Below, one piece after another: positions 34,949-48,200 of a stretch of DNA of 64,000 nucleotides (the first letter of the stretch is position 1; every line of letters begins with the position of its first letter). Position numbers and translations under genes: made by a program. The notes under the pieces were generated by a model. It did no database searches and had not been told where the DNA came from. It was given only the letters and a program-made list of their open reading frames with translations. This DNA is from Rostrohypoxylon terebratum (taxonomy: Eukaryota; Ascomycota; Sordariomycetes; Xylariales; Hypoxylaceae). Location of the stretch: positions 248,001 to 312,000 of the forward strand of contig MU385860.1 in the NCBI GenBank assembly GCA_022497145.1, written 5' to 3'.

Positions 34949-36786
34949 TTACGTTGATGTGTTTTCCACGCCGACTTTGAAAGATCTGTCAAGGATATTG
35001 TATGCTAGTTGCAATGATCTCGGGTCGAGGTCATTCTCTTCGAGAACAGCCACCCAGTCACGAAGTTGGATATTCTTTCCCCTTTCAGAATCTTCACGGA
35101 ATTGTCCTAGGTGTGTGACGCCCGCCTTTGTGAGTGGTCCTCGTTGGGCTTTACTACTAGCAGCGGCTGTAGAACCTGGCGTGCCTGGCGCGGCACCTGG
35201 GAATCTCGGCGTACTCGGCCCACTGGCGGCTGCCCCTGCCCCTTGAGTCATCCATGAATATTTTTTCTTCTTGGAACCAACGAAAAGACCTAAGGTTGAG
35301 TTGACCGAGCTGCTGCTGGTAGCGTCCTTGGCCGTCGATTTCTTGCTCTCCTTCTTAGACGGCGCTTTCTCGCCTGGGTCTGGCGCAATAGATCCAGGCG
35401 TACCGGGCGCTATCGATCCGGCCCGCGATCCATCAGCTCCTTCCTTTTCGCCATTCTGCTTATCTGTACGCTTTTGGCGCTTCCGAAGTCGTTTTTCTTC
35501 CGTGTTACGCGCGCCCTTTCCAGTCGTGTTCATAGCATCGACTATATAGTTCGTCGGAGAGGCTTCCGAGACAGGGGTAGGTAATCCGTTGCTGATTTCG
35601 TCAGCGGTACCTAGGAACTTCTGTTAGCGAAATGTAATCAAATGACCGTGACATAAATATCCTTACGTTTGAGCGGGTTTGTATGGGGGCTAACCGCGCT
35701 CTCCGCACCCGTTCGAGGGGCGTCGTCTTGCGTGCCATTCGCAGCATGTAGAGGAACAGCCACATCCTGCCACTCTTGAGGTATTATTCCGTGCGCGGTG
35801 GTCTGTCGCGTGACGGCTAACTGATTCGCGTCACTAAGTAGGGTGCGTAGGTACTGTTTGGTGGCCAAAGATAGTAATGAGAGCTGATCGACTAGAAAAG
35901 CATCAGGTGGGACGGACGAAGTATGCATCTGGATGATTGTCCCATCCGCCTGGGCCTGTGGGTAGCTCTTAATCTCCGGCTTTGGAAATTCGGCCGGGTT
36001 CTGGTTTCTTCCGCTGAAACGACCTCCATCAGGCTTTAATTCCAAGTTAAGGGTCAAGTTCTGTTTGCTGGCGATGTCGTGCAGTCGCTTGTGCAAGATA
36101 CCTGGTTCTAGTAGAGAATTGTTGATCTCCTGGCTCTTCTCACGAGCATACTTCAATGCGTTTTCGGACCATATCCGATCTGCCTCCGCCGCTTCCATTT
36201 CCTCGGGAGTGAGCTCAGGGGCGTTCTTAGCGCCTCGGCCATTCAATCCAGATGCGTATAAATTGCCCTGACCAGGAGCAGTGGCCTCTAGATTGTTCAA
36301 ATATTCCGCCTCTGCTTCCAAATCGATGTCGGTTCCCTGAAGCATATCGTCCATATCGTACGTGTGGGCGGCTTTTGTTGCAGGTCTTGAAGGCTGTCTT
36401 GACGTGTCGTGGGAAAAGGAACTCGTCGGGGTGATGGCCGGGGGTCCCATATTAGTGATGCCAGGAGGCATTGAAGACATTGCAGTGGTAGGAAGAGGCG
36501 CAAGCTTTGCGGTAGAATAGGGGATCTGAGAGGCGGTAGTAGTGTTTGTTGATGGAATAGTAGTAGGAGGCATAGTTGGCATGGTGGGTATGGTGGGAAT
36601 AGGCGTAGGTGTATGAGGTTGTGGGGACGCGAGCGGTGTCGTCGCGGCGGACGGCATGGTAAGAGTCATCCCATTTGAAGATAACTTGGCTCTTTTATTA
36701 GGAGGTAGTTGATAGGTTTGATTCGGCGGCGATTGTTGAGGTGAGAATTGCCGCGGAGGCATGGTCGGTTGCGGATGCGACGACAT
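34949..36786 (-). CDS. TAF4: TFIID subunit TAF4
   Basis: Two exons on the minus strand (35667-36786, 34949-35610; intron GTAAGG..TTCCTAG) give 593 aa. The N-terminus is Pro/Thr/Met low-complexity (MPTMPPTTIPSTNTTT). Residues ~140-350 hold the conserved TAF4 histone-fold/CCTD start: DMDDMLQGTDIDLEAEAEYL, AEADRIWSENALKYAREKSQ and LLEPGILHKRLHDIASKQNL. These are followed by VDQLSLLSLATKQYLRTLLSDAN, typical of fungal TAF4. The C-terminal end carries VTHLGQFREDSERGKNIQLRD, WVAVLEENDLDPRSLQLAYN, the family's closing motif. TAF4 pairs with TAF12 through histone folds to scaffold TFIID. The acceptor chosen (CCTAG) is the only one of two adjacent AGs that keeps frame. The gene is divergent from YSH1. 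Confidence 0.93.
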
Positions 36787-37988
36787 AGTGAGGAATGATG
36801 CGCGGGTTGATCGAGTGGTTGTTGTCGGAGATTGGTAATTAGGATGGATTGGGATTGGGATTGAGATTGAGATTGAGATTGCGGTATGGAAGTTAGTATT
36901 ATTATCCCAGGTGTAATAACCTTCGCCTATTCACCCCAACAATGATTGACTCTTTTTATTATATGACTCCGCAATATCTCACGTCGCTTTTTCGCTGTCG
37001 CTAATGCAAGTACAGGTGTCGTATGGGTTGTATGGGTTGTATACACTGGCACCAAAGTGTCAGAGATGCTTTTTTTATTTTTTATTTTCTCTGGTCCTGG
37101 GCAGGCACAGAGCCTGTCTGGTTCTGTTGGTGGAAACCCATCCGATGGAGAAAGGTAGGAATTATGAATACAAATGGGATAATATCGATTTGCAGGCGAC
37201 TATTCTGATATCGAGTATAATCGCAAGTTATTGGTATGGCGGCGTCGCGTCGGATAGGATGTTTTTTGTAGGTTGAATGAGGAGGCGATCTAAAGAGTTC
37301 AGCAACACAGAAAAGCTTCCTTCCTTCCCTGAATCCCCATTGGAAAGGTTTCGTGTTGCACTGGAGCACAGACCTCCCCTTTCCCTTCTTAATCCTTTGT
37401 AAGTTTGTACGCAGTAGCCTTGACGTGCAATGATTTAGGCCTGGTCTAAGCGTCCCTTTTTTTTCTCTAGTCCGGATCAAACAAAACCCGCGTTTTTCTA
37501 GCTGTTAATAACTTAATACCTAGTATGCTGTTATGTTCTCCGCTACGTACAGTATAGTACCCACCCTTTATATACCGCGTACAGTATGCAGAGGCTCCAC
37601 CTCCACTAAGAAAAAACTTTGAAACACTGTGAGGTTAGGAAGTAGGTACCCACTTAAACGCGCTGCGCTTACTTTAGTTCAATTAACTTAGCAAGCAGCC
37701 GCGTTACGTACCAACGTGGAAACTTGCAACTACCACCTATCAAACCTTTCTCTATTATCTCTCTTCCATCATCATCTTCCTATCAACAGTCATCGATTGA
37801 TCAGGTACCTTGCACGTCCTTTCAAGTATTCGCAATTTCGCAGAGTCCTTACATGCCTCTTATTATGCGACCGTTTTGAAATGCCTACTGCTTAATTGAA
37901 TCCTAGCTTCGTTGGCAACAACTCGTTTGCGACCAACCAGCGCGGCTTTGATACCAATTTTCAAAACGTCACAGGTACTTTAGTAATC
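36787..37988. promoter_or_regulatory. Divergent region TAF4 / YSH1
   Basis: About 1.2 kb separates the two start codons. It has a GGATTGAGATTGAGATT hexamer array (36844-36880) just upstream of TAF4 and a CT-rich leader (CTTTCTCTATTATCTCTCTTCC, 37746-37780) before YSH1. A short in-frame extension upstream of the YSH1 ATG lacks its own ATG. No other gene is visible. Confidence 0.5.
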
Positions 37989-40900
37989 ATGGCTTCGAAG
38001 CGTAAGGCTTCGGCCATGGCTTCGACTGTCGATGAAGAGCCCGTAGACCCTTCTGATGAGTTGATGTTTCTATGCTTGGGGGGTGGAAACGAAGTCGGTA
38101 GATCATGCCATATCATACAATACAAAGGAAAGACCGTCATGGCAAGTTATTAGTATCTTCTTTGCTACGTCATATATCTTTATACTGATAATCATGTATA
38201 GCTTGATGCTGGCCAGCATCCCGCGTACGATGGCCTTTCCGCTCTTCCCTTCTTCGACGAATTCGACCTAAGCACCGTCGACGTGCTCCTAGTTAGCCAG
38301 TAAGTTCCGCCTTCCCGCCTGCGTCATATAATGTGGTCGTAGATAGTCAAGAACTTCGAAACGGTCGGGGTGGAAGGCAATGTTTTCCTATGTCCACGAA
38401 CAGAAATTGTTGCTTTGGTATTACACCATGATAGTACATCTGCATTTTTCTGGACATCCGCAATCTTGCTCTCATGTATTCAGCTATCAATAAAACACAT
38501 TACTCCACCACCCAACCGGTAGCACCCTCAAATCGTCGTGATGTCCATTGCGATGACCCGCATCCCTCAGCTTCTAGCTCCCGTATTCCATAGATAAGAG
38601 GTATGCTAATATCGATCAAGTTTTCACATAGACCACGCCGCAGGCGTTCCTTTTGTCCTAGCGAAGACCCCCTTTAGAGGTAGAAGTTTTATGACGCATC
38701 CGACCAAGGCCATCTACAAATGGCTCATCACAGACAGTATTCGAGTTGGCAACACTTCCTCAAATCCTACATCACAGCCAGTATATACGGAACAGGACCA
38801 CCTTAACACCTTCTCTCAAATCGAGGCTATCGATTATTACACCACTCACACCATCTCATCTATCCGAATCACCCCTTATCCTGCCGGCCACGTACTAGGG
38901 GCCGCGATGTTCCTTATAGAAATTGCGGGGCTCAAGATATTCTTCACCGGCGACTACTCTCGTGAACAAGATCGGCATCTTGTCTCTGCTGAAGTCCCTA
39001 GGGGCATCAAGATAGATGTGCTCATTACTGAATCTACCTATGGAGTATCTACGCATGTTCCTAGGCTAGAGAGGGAGCAGGCGCTGATGAAATCCATCAC
39101 GGGCATCCTGAATCGAGGTGGACGAGCGTTGATGCCTGTATTTGCTCTGGGTAGGGCACAGGAATTATTGTTGATCTTGGACGAGTACTGGGGTAAGCAC
39201 CAAGAATATCAGAAGTTCCCAATCTACTACGCGAGTAACCTGGCACGGAAATGTATGATCGTTTACCAGACGTATGTTGGAGCCATGAATGACAATATCA
39301 AGCGCCTGTTTCGAGAGCGGATGGCAGAAGCGGAAGCAGCGGGAGATGGCGCAGGAAAAGGTGGTCCGTGGGATTTCAAGTACATTAGATCACTGAAGAA
39401 CCTCGATCGATTTGACGATGTGGGTGGATGTGTTATGCTCGCAAGTCCTGGTATGTTACAGAATGGCGTTAGCAGAGAATTGCTGGAAAGATGGGCACCG
39501 AACGAGAAGAACGGGGTCATCATTACGGGTTATAGTGTGGAAGGCACCATGGCGAAACAGATCGTTCAAGAGCCCGACCAGATCCAAGCCGTCATGTCAA
39601 GAAATCTCAACGCAGTCAGGAGAGCGCCTGGCGGAGATGGCGAGAAAGTTATGATACCTCGAAGATGTAGCGTTGCCGAGTATTCTTTCGCCGCTCACGT
39701 TGATGGCCAAGAAAACAAGGAGTTTATCGAGGAAGTTGCAGCTCCTGTGGTAGTAAGTTACCGATCTCCCCCTCCCCCTCCCCCTCCCCCTTCCCCTTCT
39801 CCTCTTCCCCTTCTCCTCTTTCCCCCTTACCCCTTTCTCATTATACGCAGCCGCGAACCTCGTCTAACCTAAATAGATCCTGGTACATGGAGAACAACAC
39901 AACATGATGCGTTTAAAATCGAAACTGCTATCGTTGAACGCAGGCAAGGCAGATAAAGACAAGGTTAAGGTTTACAGCCCTAGGAATTGCGAGGAACTGC
40001 GAATCCCGTTCAAGACAGACAAAATTGCCAAGGTTGTTGGCAAATTAGCATCCATCCCTCCTCCTAAACAACTACCCACCCCAGACGACCAAACCACAGA
40101 ATTGATCGCTGGTGTCATCGTCCAGAACGACTTCAAGATGTCGCTCATGGACCCAGAAGATTTACGAGAATATGCGGGTCTCACTACCTCAACGATTGCA
40201 TGCCGTCAACGGTTCACGCTAAGCGCAGCCGGAATTGACCTTATCAAATGGGCGCTGGAGGGCACGTTTGGTAATATCGAGGAACTGCCGGAGACCAAGA
40301 ACCGCAAGGAAAACCATGATACCGAAGCCAATGGGGACGGCAAGATGCCCGACGCTGATGAAGAAGTTGCACAATTGGTTGCTGCATATCTAGTCATGGG
40401 TTGCATCACCGTTCGATACCGAAGCAACGGCGAGGTGGAATTAGAGTGGGAAGGAAACATGCTCAACGACGGTATTGCAGATGCTGTGATGGCGGTTCTC
40501 TTGTCGGTAGAGAGTAGCCCTGCTGCTGTCAAGCGTAAGCGATAAAGATGATCTGCCCCTTTGTCAGCCTAACCGTATCACTAACACATCCCTTAGGATC
40601 GGCCAGCAAGAACCCGCACTCCCATGGGCTGCCGGCCCGAAACCCCCACGCGAATCTCACGCCCGCCGAGCGGCTCGAGCGGCTCTTCCTATTCCTCGAG
40701 GCCCAGTTCGGCGCCGATGCTCTCACTCCTGTAGCGACTCCCAAACTACCGCCTCTAATTAAGGATAAGAAGCCTAAGAATTCGGACGACGACGACGACG
40801 CTGCTTCGGACACATCTATGGAACTATCGGACGACGGTGAGGAAGAGGAACGACTGCAGGAACTACGGCAACAGACCGAACTGGAGAGGCTACATAAGAT

Positions 40901-41060
40901 TGGTATCCCCGTCCCTGGTGTCACTATCAAGGTAGACAAGATGGTGGCCACGGTCTGGCTGGAAGACTTGGAGGTCGAATGCAACCACAAGGCATTTGCC
41001 GACAGGGTCAAGGCTGTCGTCGAACGGGCCGTGGAAGTGACGGCTCCCTTGTGGGGCTAA
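37989..41060 (+). CDS. YSH1: mRNA 3'-end endoribonuclease YSH1 (CPSF73)
   Basis: Five exons (37989-38141, 38202-38299, 38621-39752, 39877-40534, 40597-41060) give 834 aa. The metallo-beta-lactamase/beta-CASP enzyme is complete: FLCLGGGNEVGRSCHI, then the metal-binding HFHIDH motif at residues 84-89, AGHVLGAAMFLIE, FTGDYSREQDRHL, VLITESTYGVS, the beta-CASP segment MPVFALGRAQELLLILDEYW, GVIITGYSVEGTMAKQI, SFAAHVDGQEN and VILVHGEQHNM. The C-terminal CTD (about 560-834) holds an acidic insert (DDDDDAASDTSMELSDDGEE). It cleaves pre-mRNA at the poly(A) site in CPF/CPSF. Intron 1 (38142-38201) is GC-AG: the donor after GTC ATG is GCAAGT, and no GT donor gives the conserved KTVMLDAG. Intron 2 (321 nt) interrupts the codon of the first catalytic His. 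Intron 3 has a long polypyrimidine tract. Confidence 0.95.
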
Positions 41061-42712
41061 ACGATTATACCTTGGGGTAAATGCATTCGGAAGGGAGAGA
41101 GTGCAATGTCCTGCATCCAATGCCTTGGTAATGATGGGGTTTGGTTGGCGGCGGCTCAAAAAGGAGGGAGGTTGGGCCTGGCTATATCAGGCCTAGACAA
41201 GGTCTCCGCGCAATTGCGCGCGGCAATATGGTGGTATTGAGAAGAGGCTCTGCAAGCCTCATACCATCAACCAATGTTATGCGTTTCATCGCGATGGCCT
41301 CAAAGATATGGCCGATCCATCCGATCACTATGAGGATTATGCGATCATATAATCCTAGATCGCGAGTTTATACCCCCCATAGGTAGCGTAATGGGCAGAT
41401 GACCATATGATTAGAAGAGCAAAGGCAAAAATATAAGTAATCGCGTTGAACTTGGGACTGCTGATATGCCGAAATTTAGTCCGTGAACGGCTTTAAAGGG
41501 TATTGAAGCCGAAAATCACTAATATTCCGCCTTGAATTGTAAATCACTCGGTGTTTATACACCACTATTGAAGATTGTTGGAGTCACATCGAACCGAGAG
41601 AAGGCTATGAGGAATGATTATACTATCAAGTCTCTATAAAGGAGCGTGAGGGTAGTATGCCCAATATAATGCCTCTAGGGATCTAGAGCCTCGCAATCAA
41701 TAGCACATGTGCCACCACCGTGCTAGCTTAGGTAGCTTTCCATAAGGAGTTATTCCCCTGTATATCTCCCACGTTTATCAGCTAGACCACAGCCATAGGC
41801 GAATTAAATTAAACGATAGTAACTCGTTTCTTACATATTTCTCAAGGCAGCGATATAATTGATATATACCTATTTGTTGTTATTGGATTCATTAATGCGG
41901 GCTGTTACCGAGCCCAGCCACGGGGGGCACAAGAGTACCAATTTGTGGTTGGCTGAGAATCAGCCTGAGCTTAAAAAGGTGGCGGAGCAGGGGCTGAGTG
42001 ACAAACAACCTCGGAAGCTACTGAAAGGCATAAACACTATTTTATTACCAAGTACTTTTGGAGAGGCTATGTATGTTTTAAGGAAATGTATCAGCGGCTC
42101 CTCAAACATCCCATGAGACAAATGAGGCGAGGATGACTTCGAAATAACGAATTTACGATCACGCTATAAAACCTTTAACTGAAAAGATATCTCTACATCG
42201 GGCTATGTCGGCGGTTAGGCGTCTCGTAAGGCAAGATCTTCCAGAATGGCCACCATTGTCATATTTCGTGGCAACTCAACATCTCTACTTCTAGTCATCG
42301 AAGATCGTACATAAAAGAATATAAGTGATGTACAGGTATGAGTTGTGAGTGAAGCAGAATCGTATGGATATTAGCATCACAGCATCAGAGAACAAAGACT
42401 TCCGACTCAAGTCAATCAGCACTGATTCACGATTCACAAACGACCTGACGCTAAAGGCGGTGTTCATTCCAATAAACTCGTGTGTGGAAAATCCTAAATC
42501 TTGGGATTTTAAATTTGTTTGTCATATATTAGACTTTGATCCAACGCATCAAAGCTGAGTCCTAGTTCCAACTTTGAAGAAAAGATTCAACCATGCCATA
42601 TATTACAGATGCCTACTCCTCTTCAACTTCTACCACTTCCTCCCTATTCAATTTCAGAAATTGTACAAGCCAGTGTCGATACGCTGGGTGTAGACACGAA
42701 CAAAACTTCAAT
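41061..42712. other. Intergenic
   Basis: About 1.65 kb without a supported gene. An 85-codon frame at 41859-42116 (WLAENQPELKKVAEQG) is mildly protein-like but has no recognisable domain, no splice-joined partner and no neighbouring conserved frame, so I do not call it. The last 100 bp are the probable leader of the VWA-domain gene. Confidence 0.5.
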
Positions 42713-43905
42713 ATGGGTATCAATCCGTTCAACGACACAGATGCTGAACTCCGGTTGGCTCCCGAGGGGACGGGACGTTCTTCCTCCAATCGGAGTTATT
42801 CCCCCTCCGGCTCCTCGCTACGCAGCCAGAACGATTCCAGAGAGCGCCCAAGTCGAGCGGCAGCTATCTTCACCGGATTATTTTCCAGCTCGCGGAACCA
42901 CAGGCAGCAAAGCCCGCCGCCGCCGTACTCCCTAAACGCGGCAGACGGGCCTATTACGGTTACAGGTAAGACATCCCTCTTATTTCACAGCCACACCACC
43001 CCCACTTTTGCCCCTATCCGCCCCTATCTACCCCTATTTGCCTTTTGCAAACGCCGTATCTCGTATCCCTGATCCCGTATCCCGTATATCCCATCAAGTA
43101 AGCAACACCGTAATTAACCCACGAACCAGAGCTCCCAGCGTCGACGCCACTAGAAGCGAACCTAGACAACCAATACGCGTTCCTGAAGGAGTTCAACACG
43201 ATCTTCCTGATCGATGACTCGCTGAGCATGAAGGCGGAGCGGCGGTGGGAGGAGACGCAGAAGGCGATCTCGGCGATCCTGCCGATCTGCATGGAGCACG
43301 ACGAGGACGGCGTCGACGTCTACTTCCTGAACCACCGGACGGCGGACCGCGGCGACGCGCTGCGCGGCGCCGTCGGCTCCGGCTACAGGGGCGTCCGGGA
43401 CGCGCGCGTCGTCCAGAACATGTTCAAGTATATCAAGCCGAGCCTGGCTACGCCGACGGGGTTGAGGCTAGACCATATCCTGCGCGCGTACTTGAAGAAC
43501 TACGAGATGCTGGTTAAGCGCACCGGAGGCGATGTGTATTGTGTGCGTCCGATCAACATCATCGTGATCACGGACGGTCAACCCACCGATGAGCCCGGCG
43601 AGATCATCGCCCAGGCTGCGAGGAGACTAGATGCGCTTCGCGCGCCGCCGCACCAGATCGGGATCCAGTTCTTCCAAGTCGGACGGGATCCGACGGCCAC
43701 GCAGGCGCTGCGGGAACTAGATGATGAGCTGTGCCGGAGAGAGAGCATTAGGGATATGGTCGACACTGCGACTTTTAATGGGGCTAACAAGGCCGACCAA
43801 CCCACGCTTACCGCCGACGGCATATTGAAAGTCGTTCTCGGTGCTGTGAAGAGGAAGTTGGATCGGAAGGTCCTGGAAAGAGTCGATGGGCCGTCTCGGA
43901 AATAA
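42713..43905 (+). CDS. von Willebrand factor A (VWA) domain protein
   Basis: Two exons (42713-42965, 43130-43905; intron GTAAGA..AACCAG) give 342 aa. An upstream in-frame ATG at 42593 would add 40 residues, but the ATG at 42713 starts the better sequence MGINPFNDTDAELRL. The N-terminal ~100 residues are Ser/Arg/Pro-rich (SPSGSSLRSQ, QQSPPPPYSLN). Then one VWA domain (about 105-310) begins at NTIFLIDDSLSM with an intact DxSxS MIDAS motif (DDSLS). It continues with VDVYFLNHR, INIIVITDGQPTDEPGEI (second metal-coordinating Thr/Asp segment) and IGIQFFQVGRDPTA. The tail VLGAVKRKLDRKVLERVD is basic. There is no signal peptide. Fungi have several intracellular VWA proteins of this type, some next to U-box or SH3 domains, but none is present here. 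The ligand is unknown. The second exon is GC-richer than its surroundings. Confidence 0.86.
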
Positions 43906-45285
43906 AGAAATAATACATTCGGGGATAGAGGGGAACGGTTAGACAAAAGGAAAGGGGGTATTAGAATATTTCCTATTACTCGTCTTTTTGATACCCTTTT
44001 TTCTTTGGTATTCTCGATGGGAGGGGGGAATACTAGACGACAATCATTCTACTCTCAAGTTGTATTACTAGTTTTTACTTCATCATCTTGACCTTCTTGG
44101 ATTAGAGGAGGTTGTTTGCCGAAATATCTCGACTTATTAGGCAGATAGCATTGAAGTACACTTAGAAATAGTTCGCTAGCGCCATGAAACGAGCAAAATA
44201 AATATACATTCCTAGCCTTCGTTTATAACCTACATGTTTTCTGATGCCGATTTGTTATAACTATACAGTGGAAGACTAGTATGGGGATGATTACCTACCG
44301 TTATCTTGAAGGGATTAGGTACGTCTACGATTACTCAATCACAAAAGTAAAGCCACCATAAGAAATTATCTTAACAAGCAGTACATTCATACCGCCAACG
44401 AACTATGAACGCCACGAAACTAGTGGTTGAGATCTCGAATCCCTGCCAAACAGACCAAGGATCGACCATTTCCCTATCCTGCCAATCCACCATCCGAGTG
44501 CGAAGTTCCTTTCATGACCCATCATCCGAGAGAATTAGAAAGCATCCGGCAAGCGACAAGACCAAGATGTCCAATTCCGTTGAAGTGTATCTGCTTTCCG
44601 CAGATGAAATTAACTCGGGACGCACTATCGCATCCCAAGTATCACCATAGCCAAATCAAGTTGCCGGCGTCAGCTAAGGCGCGAGAAAAAAAGTAGGAGA
44701 ATGTTGCTTGCCCTGTCAAGCGAAAGGGGGGTTTACTTTTTTTTAGGTCGGGTTTTTGTACTTTTTTTTTCTGTCGCGATGGAAAAAAGCAAATCTTACC
44801 TGGCGGTGAAAGTACCAGATTGCATGCATGAAAACCGAATGAGAAAGCCGAAAACAAAAAGAAAAGAGAACTGAGAAAGCAGAAATGCCAATGCCGATGT
44901 GCGAGGATATCCTGCGATCGTGTGTTCGTTTCCTCATGATGTCATCGTTGTGGTCTCTGCCACGTTCGCGTACTGAAACCAATGAAATTGCGAAATGGAA
45001 AAGACGAAGAGAAAAATCAAATCACATGCCCTATGAAAAGCACATGGTCGAAAAACAAGCCGCCGATATCAGCGGTGATACTAGCGGTGACTGGCCGTAG
45101 GCGGAAATGAAGTAGTGTGAGTGTGTACAACGACTTCGTAATACGTCCAGGTCGTTTTTTCCGGAGAGAAGTATTCATGGGTGTGTGTGTATGATGTGGC
45201 TGTGTAATCGAATTCATATCGACATGTGCCAACGTAGAAGAAGATCATAGACATAAGTGAAAGGAGGGGATACTCAATAGATCGC
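43906..45285. other. Convergent intergenic region
   Basis: About 1.4 kb between the VWA gene (+) and the coiled-coil gene (-). It has poly-T tracts around 44739-44771 and two overlapping 80-90 codon frames near 44405-44700 with no domain features. I see no gene. Confidence 0.5.
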
Positions 45286-48200
45286 CTACTTTGCGAGGAT
45301 GACCTCCGCCTTTCTCAATCCGTGGACTCCGTTATTGTTGCCGTCGCGGTCATCGCGCATAGCCAGAGATGGCGTCACGACGAAGGATATTTTAGTCTGC
45401 ATAAACTTCAAATCGTTCTGCTCCGTGGGAGTGAAGGCATCCAAGTTTGCGGCGTTCATGGCGCTTTCGGTGTAGGTAGATCCGCATCGGGGGAATGCGT
45501 AGATCAACAACATGCCAGAAGTCCACACTTTGGTGCTCAATTCCCAGCTCATACTTACCAAGGTGCGAATTCCCTCATCGGCCTCCTTGTCGGGGGCGTC
45601 AGTACTACGAAGAGGCTGCAAAATGCTGGCAAGAATACGAGCGTGGCGGTCAATCGTTTCATCCTTGAATGCGGCCATTTTGGGGTCTTTCAAAGCTTCG
45701 TCGATGATTTTAGCATGGTCATCCAAGACCGCTTGGCGGTCCCGGACATTGCAGGGGAAGTCCGGGTTGCTGTACTGACCGATGCGCTCTTGGAGAGCAG
45801 CAAGGTGCTGATCCAGCTTCGAGTCGAAACCCAGGAAGACGGAAGGAGAAATGATCTTACGGTACAGATAGTCCTGGATGGCTCGCATAATGAGGTATGA
45901 TCGACAGTTTGGAATGCTCAGAATGTGCACCATGTGGCTTTCTGCCTGGAACATGTTGTCGGCGAAGACGAGGTTGACGAGATACTTCCATGTGGGTTCC
46001 TCTTTTCGCGAGAGCATCTTGTCCGAGACTTTTGTGGGATGACCAAACTTGTGGCAACGAACGATGTAGCCCTTTGACAAAGTCGCAATTCGCTCAATAG
46101 CCTGGTTAACATCGTGCATAGTCAATGACGATTTTTGATCCTTCTGTTGATCCTTCTCCTCACCGGTGGTAGGCGCACGAACAACAGTCGCTGGCTGCAT
46201 ATCGTCACGAGCTTTGACTGGAGTTTTGTTGGCGTGAGATACGAGTGCTAGCCAGTTGGATGGCCCACCAGTCGGGCCTTGTCCGGGTCCTGCATCACTA
46301 ACCGTCACCAGATTGGCCGATGATAAAGGTGGCTGGAACGGTGGCGCCTCTGGGTTGAACGAATTCGAATCGTGTCGCCTAACCCCAGATCCAGGAGTCA
46401 TCTCGGGTGAGTGTGCGTACTTTCGCGCAATGCGTTCTTCGTCAGTCTCCTCGTTATTCGCTTTATTCGCCTTCATCTTGCTCTCTTGCTCGTCGCTTTT
46501 CTTCTTGAGCATATCATACAAGAAATCATGAGCACCCGTCGATTCGGATGGTGCACCGGGCTTGGACTTGTGCGACTCCGGAGCTGATGGAGCTGATGGA
46601 GCGATGAGCTTTGGTTTTTTGCTGGATTTGTGTTCTGGTTTTTTGCCAACGGCCTTTTCCAACTGCTCGTTTCGAGTGCGAAGGCGTTTTAGCTCATCTT
46701 CGAGTTCCTGCAAAGGAATAATTAGCCATATGTCCAACTCGCGCGCGTTAATGGAAATATATATCTTACATGGATGCGGACTCGCTGAGATTCTTCAACA
46801 GTCTTCGCTTCGTCTCTCATTCGCGCCGACTGCTCTCCCATGATCGAGAGTTGTCCCTCCAAACGAGCGATCTCGTATTTCATATTATCCACTGACGCAC
46901 AAGCCATATCCAAGTCTTTCTTCGCAAACTTCTCACGACTAAGCGTCTTTCTCAGGTCGTCCTGGAGACGTCGGTTATCAGCTCGAGCGATGGCGTTATC
47001 ACGATAGGCTCGCTGCATAACACGGTCAGCGTCTCTTCGGGCATTTTCACGCTCGAAGCGCAGGTTACAGATAGCCGACGTGATCAATTGGCTGATCTCA
47101 GTCAGAAGTCGTGTTTGCTGAGAACTCTGCTCTGCAGGAACTGAGGCCGAACGACCAAGGTAGGTCGACAGCGTAGAAATACGGCTGGCGATTTCTCGGC
47201 TAGCATGGTGCGACTCCTGTCATCCAGGGTTAGCAACTTATAAATATACAGCTTGACGAGCATCCAGGTTATATGTCGCTCATGGGAGACTTACATCTTC
47301 GTTACCCAAGCGATTGTCGTTAGGAGTGGCTCCGCTATGGTAAGGAGCCATTGCGCTAGAGGTCGTGCTAGAATACGAATCGTAGTTGCGTCGGTGAGGA
47401 TATGGTGTGTTAGCACCATATTGCAAACCCATTGGCCTAGCCTGGGCCATTCCTGAGCCAGGCCGATCCTGTCCGAACCGGGCACCAAAGGACGTGGAGG
47501 CATTCATAAGACGTTGTTCGATAGTGTCTTCATTGCCTCCAAGAGAGTCGGCTGTGCCCGTCTCTCTAGATGCGCCGGCCTCGCCGACCTCGGAGGATTG
47601 GGCGTCTCCAAAAGAAGCCAGGAGAGAACCGGCAGGCGGATCGTGACTAGAAGAACTTGAGTTAGGTGAATTCGACATTATTGTGATGGATCAAAGTGTT
47701 AGATGGAACCGAAATAACCCAGACGCCAGGGTTGCCTTAGTACGGAACTCGATTTCCCAAGTCCCCAAATAAATCTCCGCAAGGAAAGATGAAGGTGTAG
47801 ACCCAGTGAGGTCATATGTGTGTGAAGTACGGGGAAAGTGAATAGTAGTGGGTGAGAGTACAACCGAGCTCAAAGGCGCTTGGGTGGTTAATGAAAGAGA
47901 GATTAGTGGGAGGGGAGAGGAGGGGACATGAGAAGTAGATATAGAAGTCCTGAGATTTAAAGATGTTCAAAGAAAGGAAAATGATTGTAATATGGAAAAT
48001 AGAAAATGGAAGGGAAATAGTTATCATGATAATTTCCGTGGCGGTTGATCTAGATGATCTGCGGAAAGGTCCGGATGACCTGAGGAAGTTGCAATTGCCT
48101 TCTCCTTATATTCCGCTGAATAGACCGGAGGCAATCCCGGAAGATGATGTGGTATCGGAAGGAAGCGACAGTCAAGGTCACTTCCTATACCCCTTTTGTG

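Noticed and set aside
41859..42116. 85-codon frame with WLAENQPELKKVAEQG
   Set aside because: Mildly protein-like but isolated. No recognised family, no conserved start context and no spliced partner.
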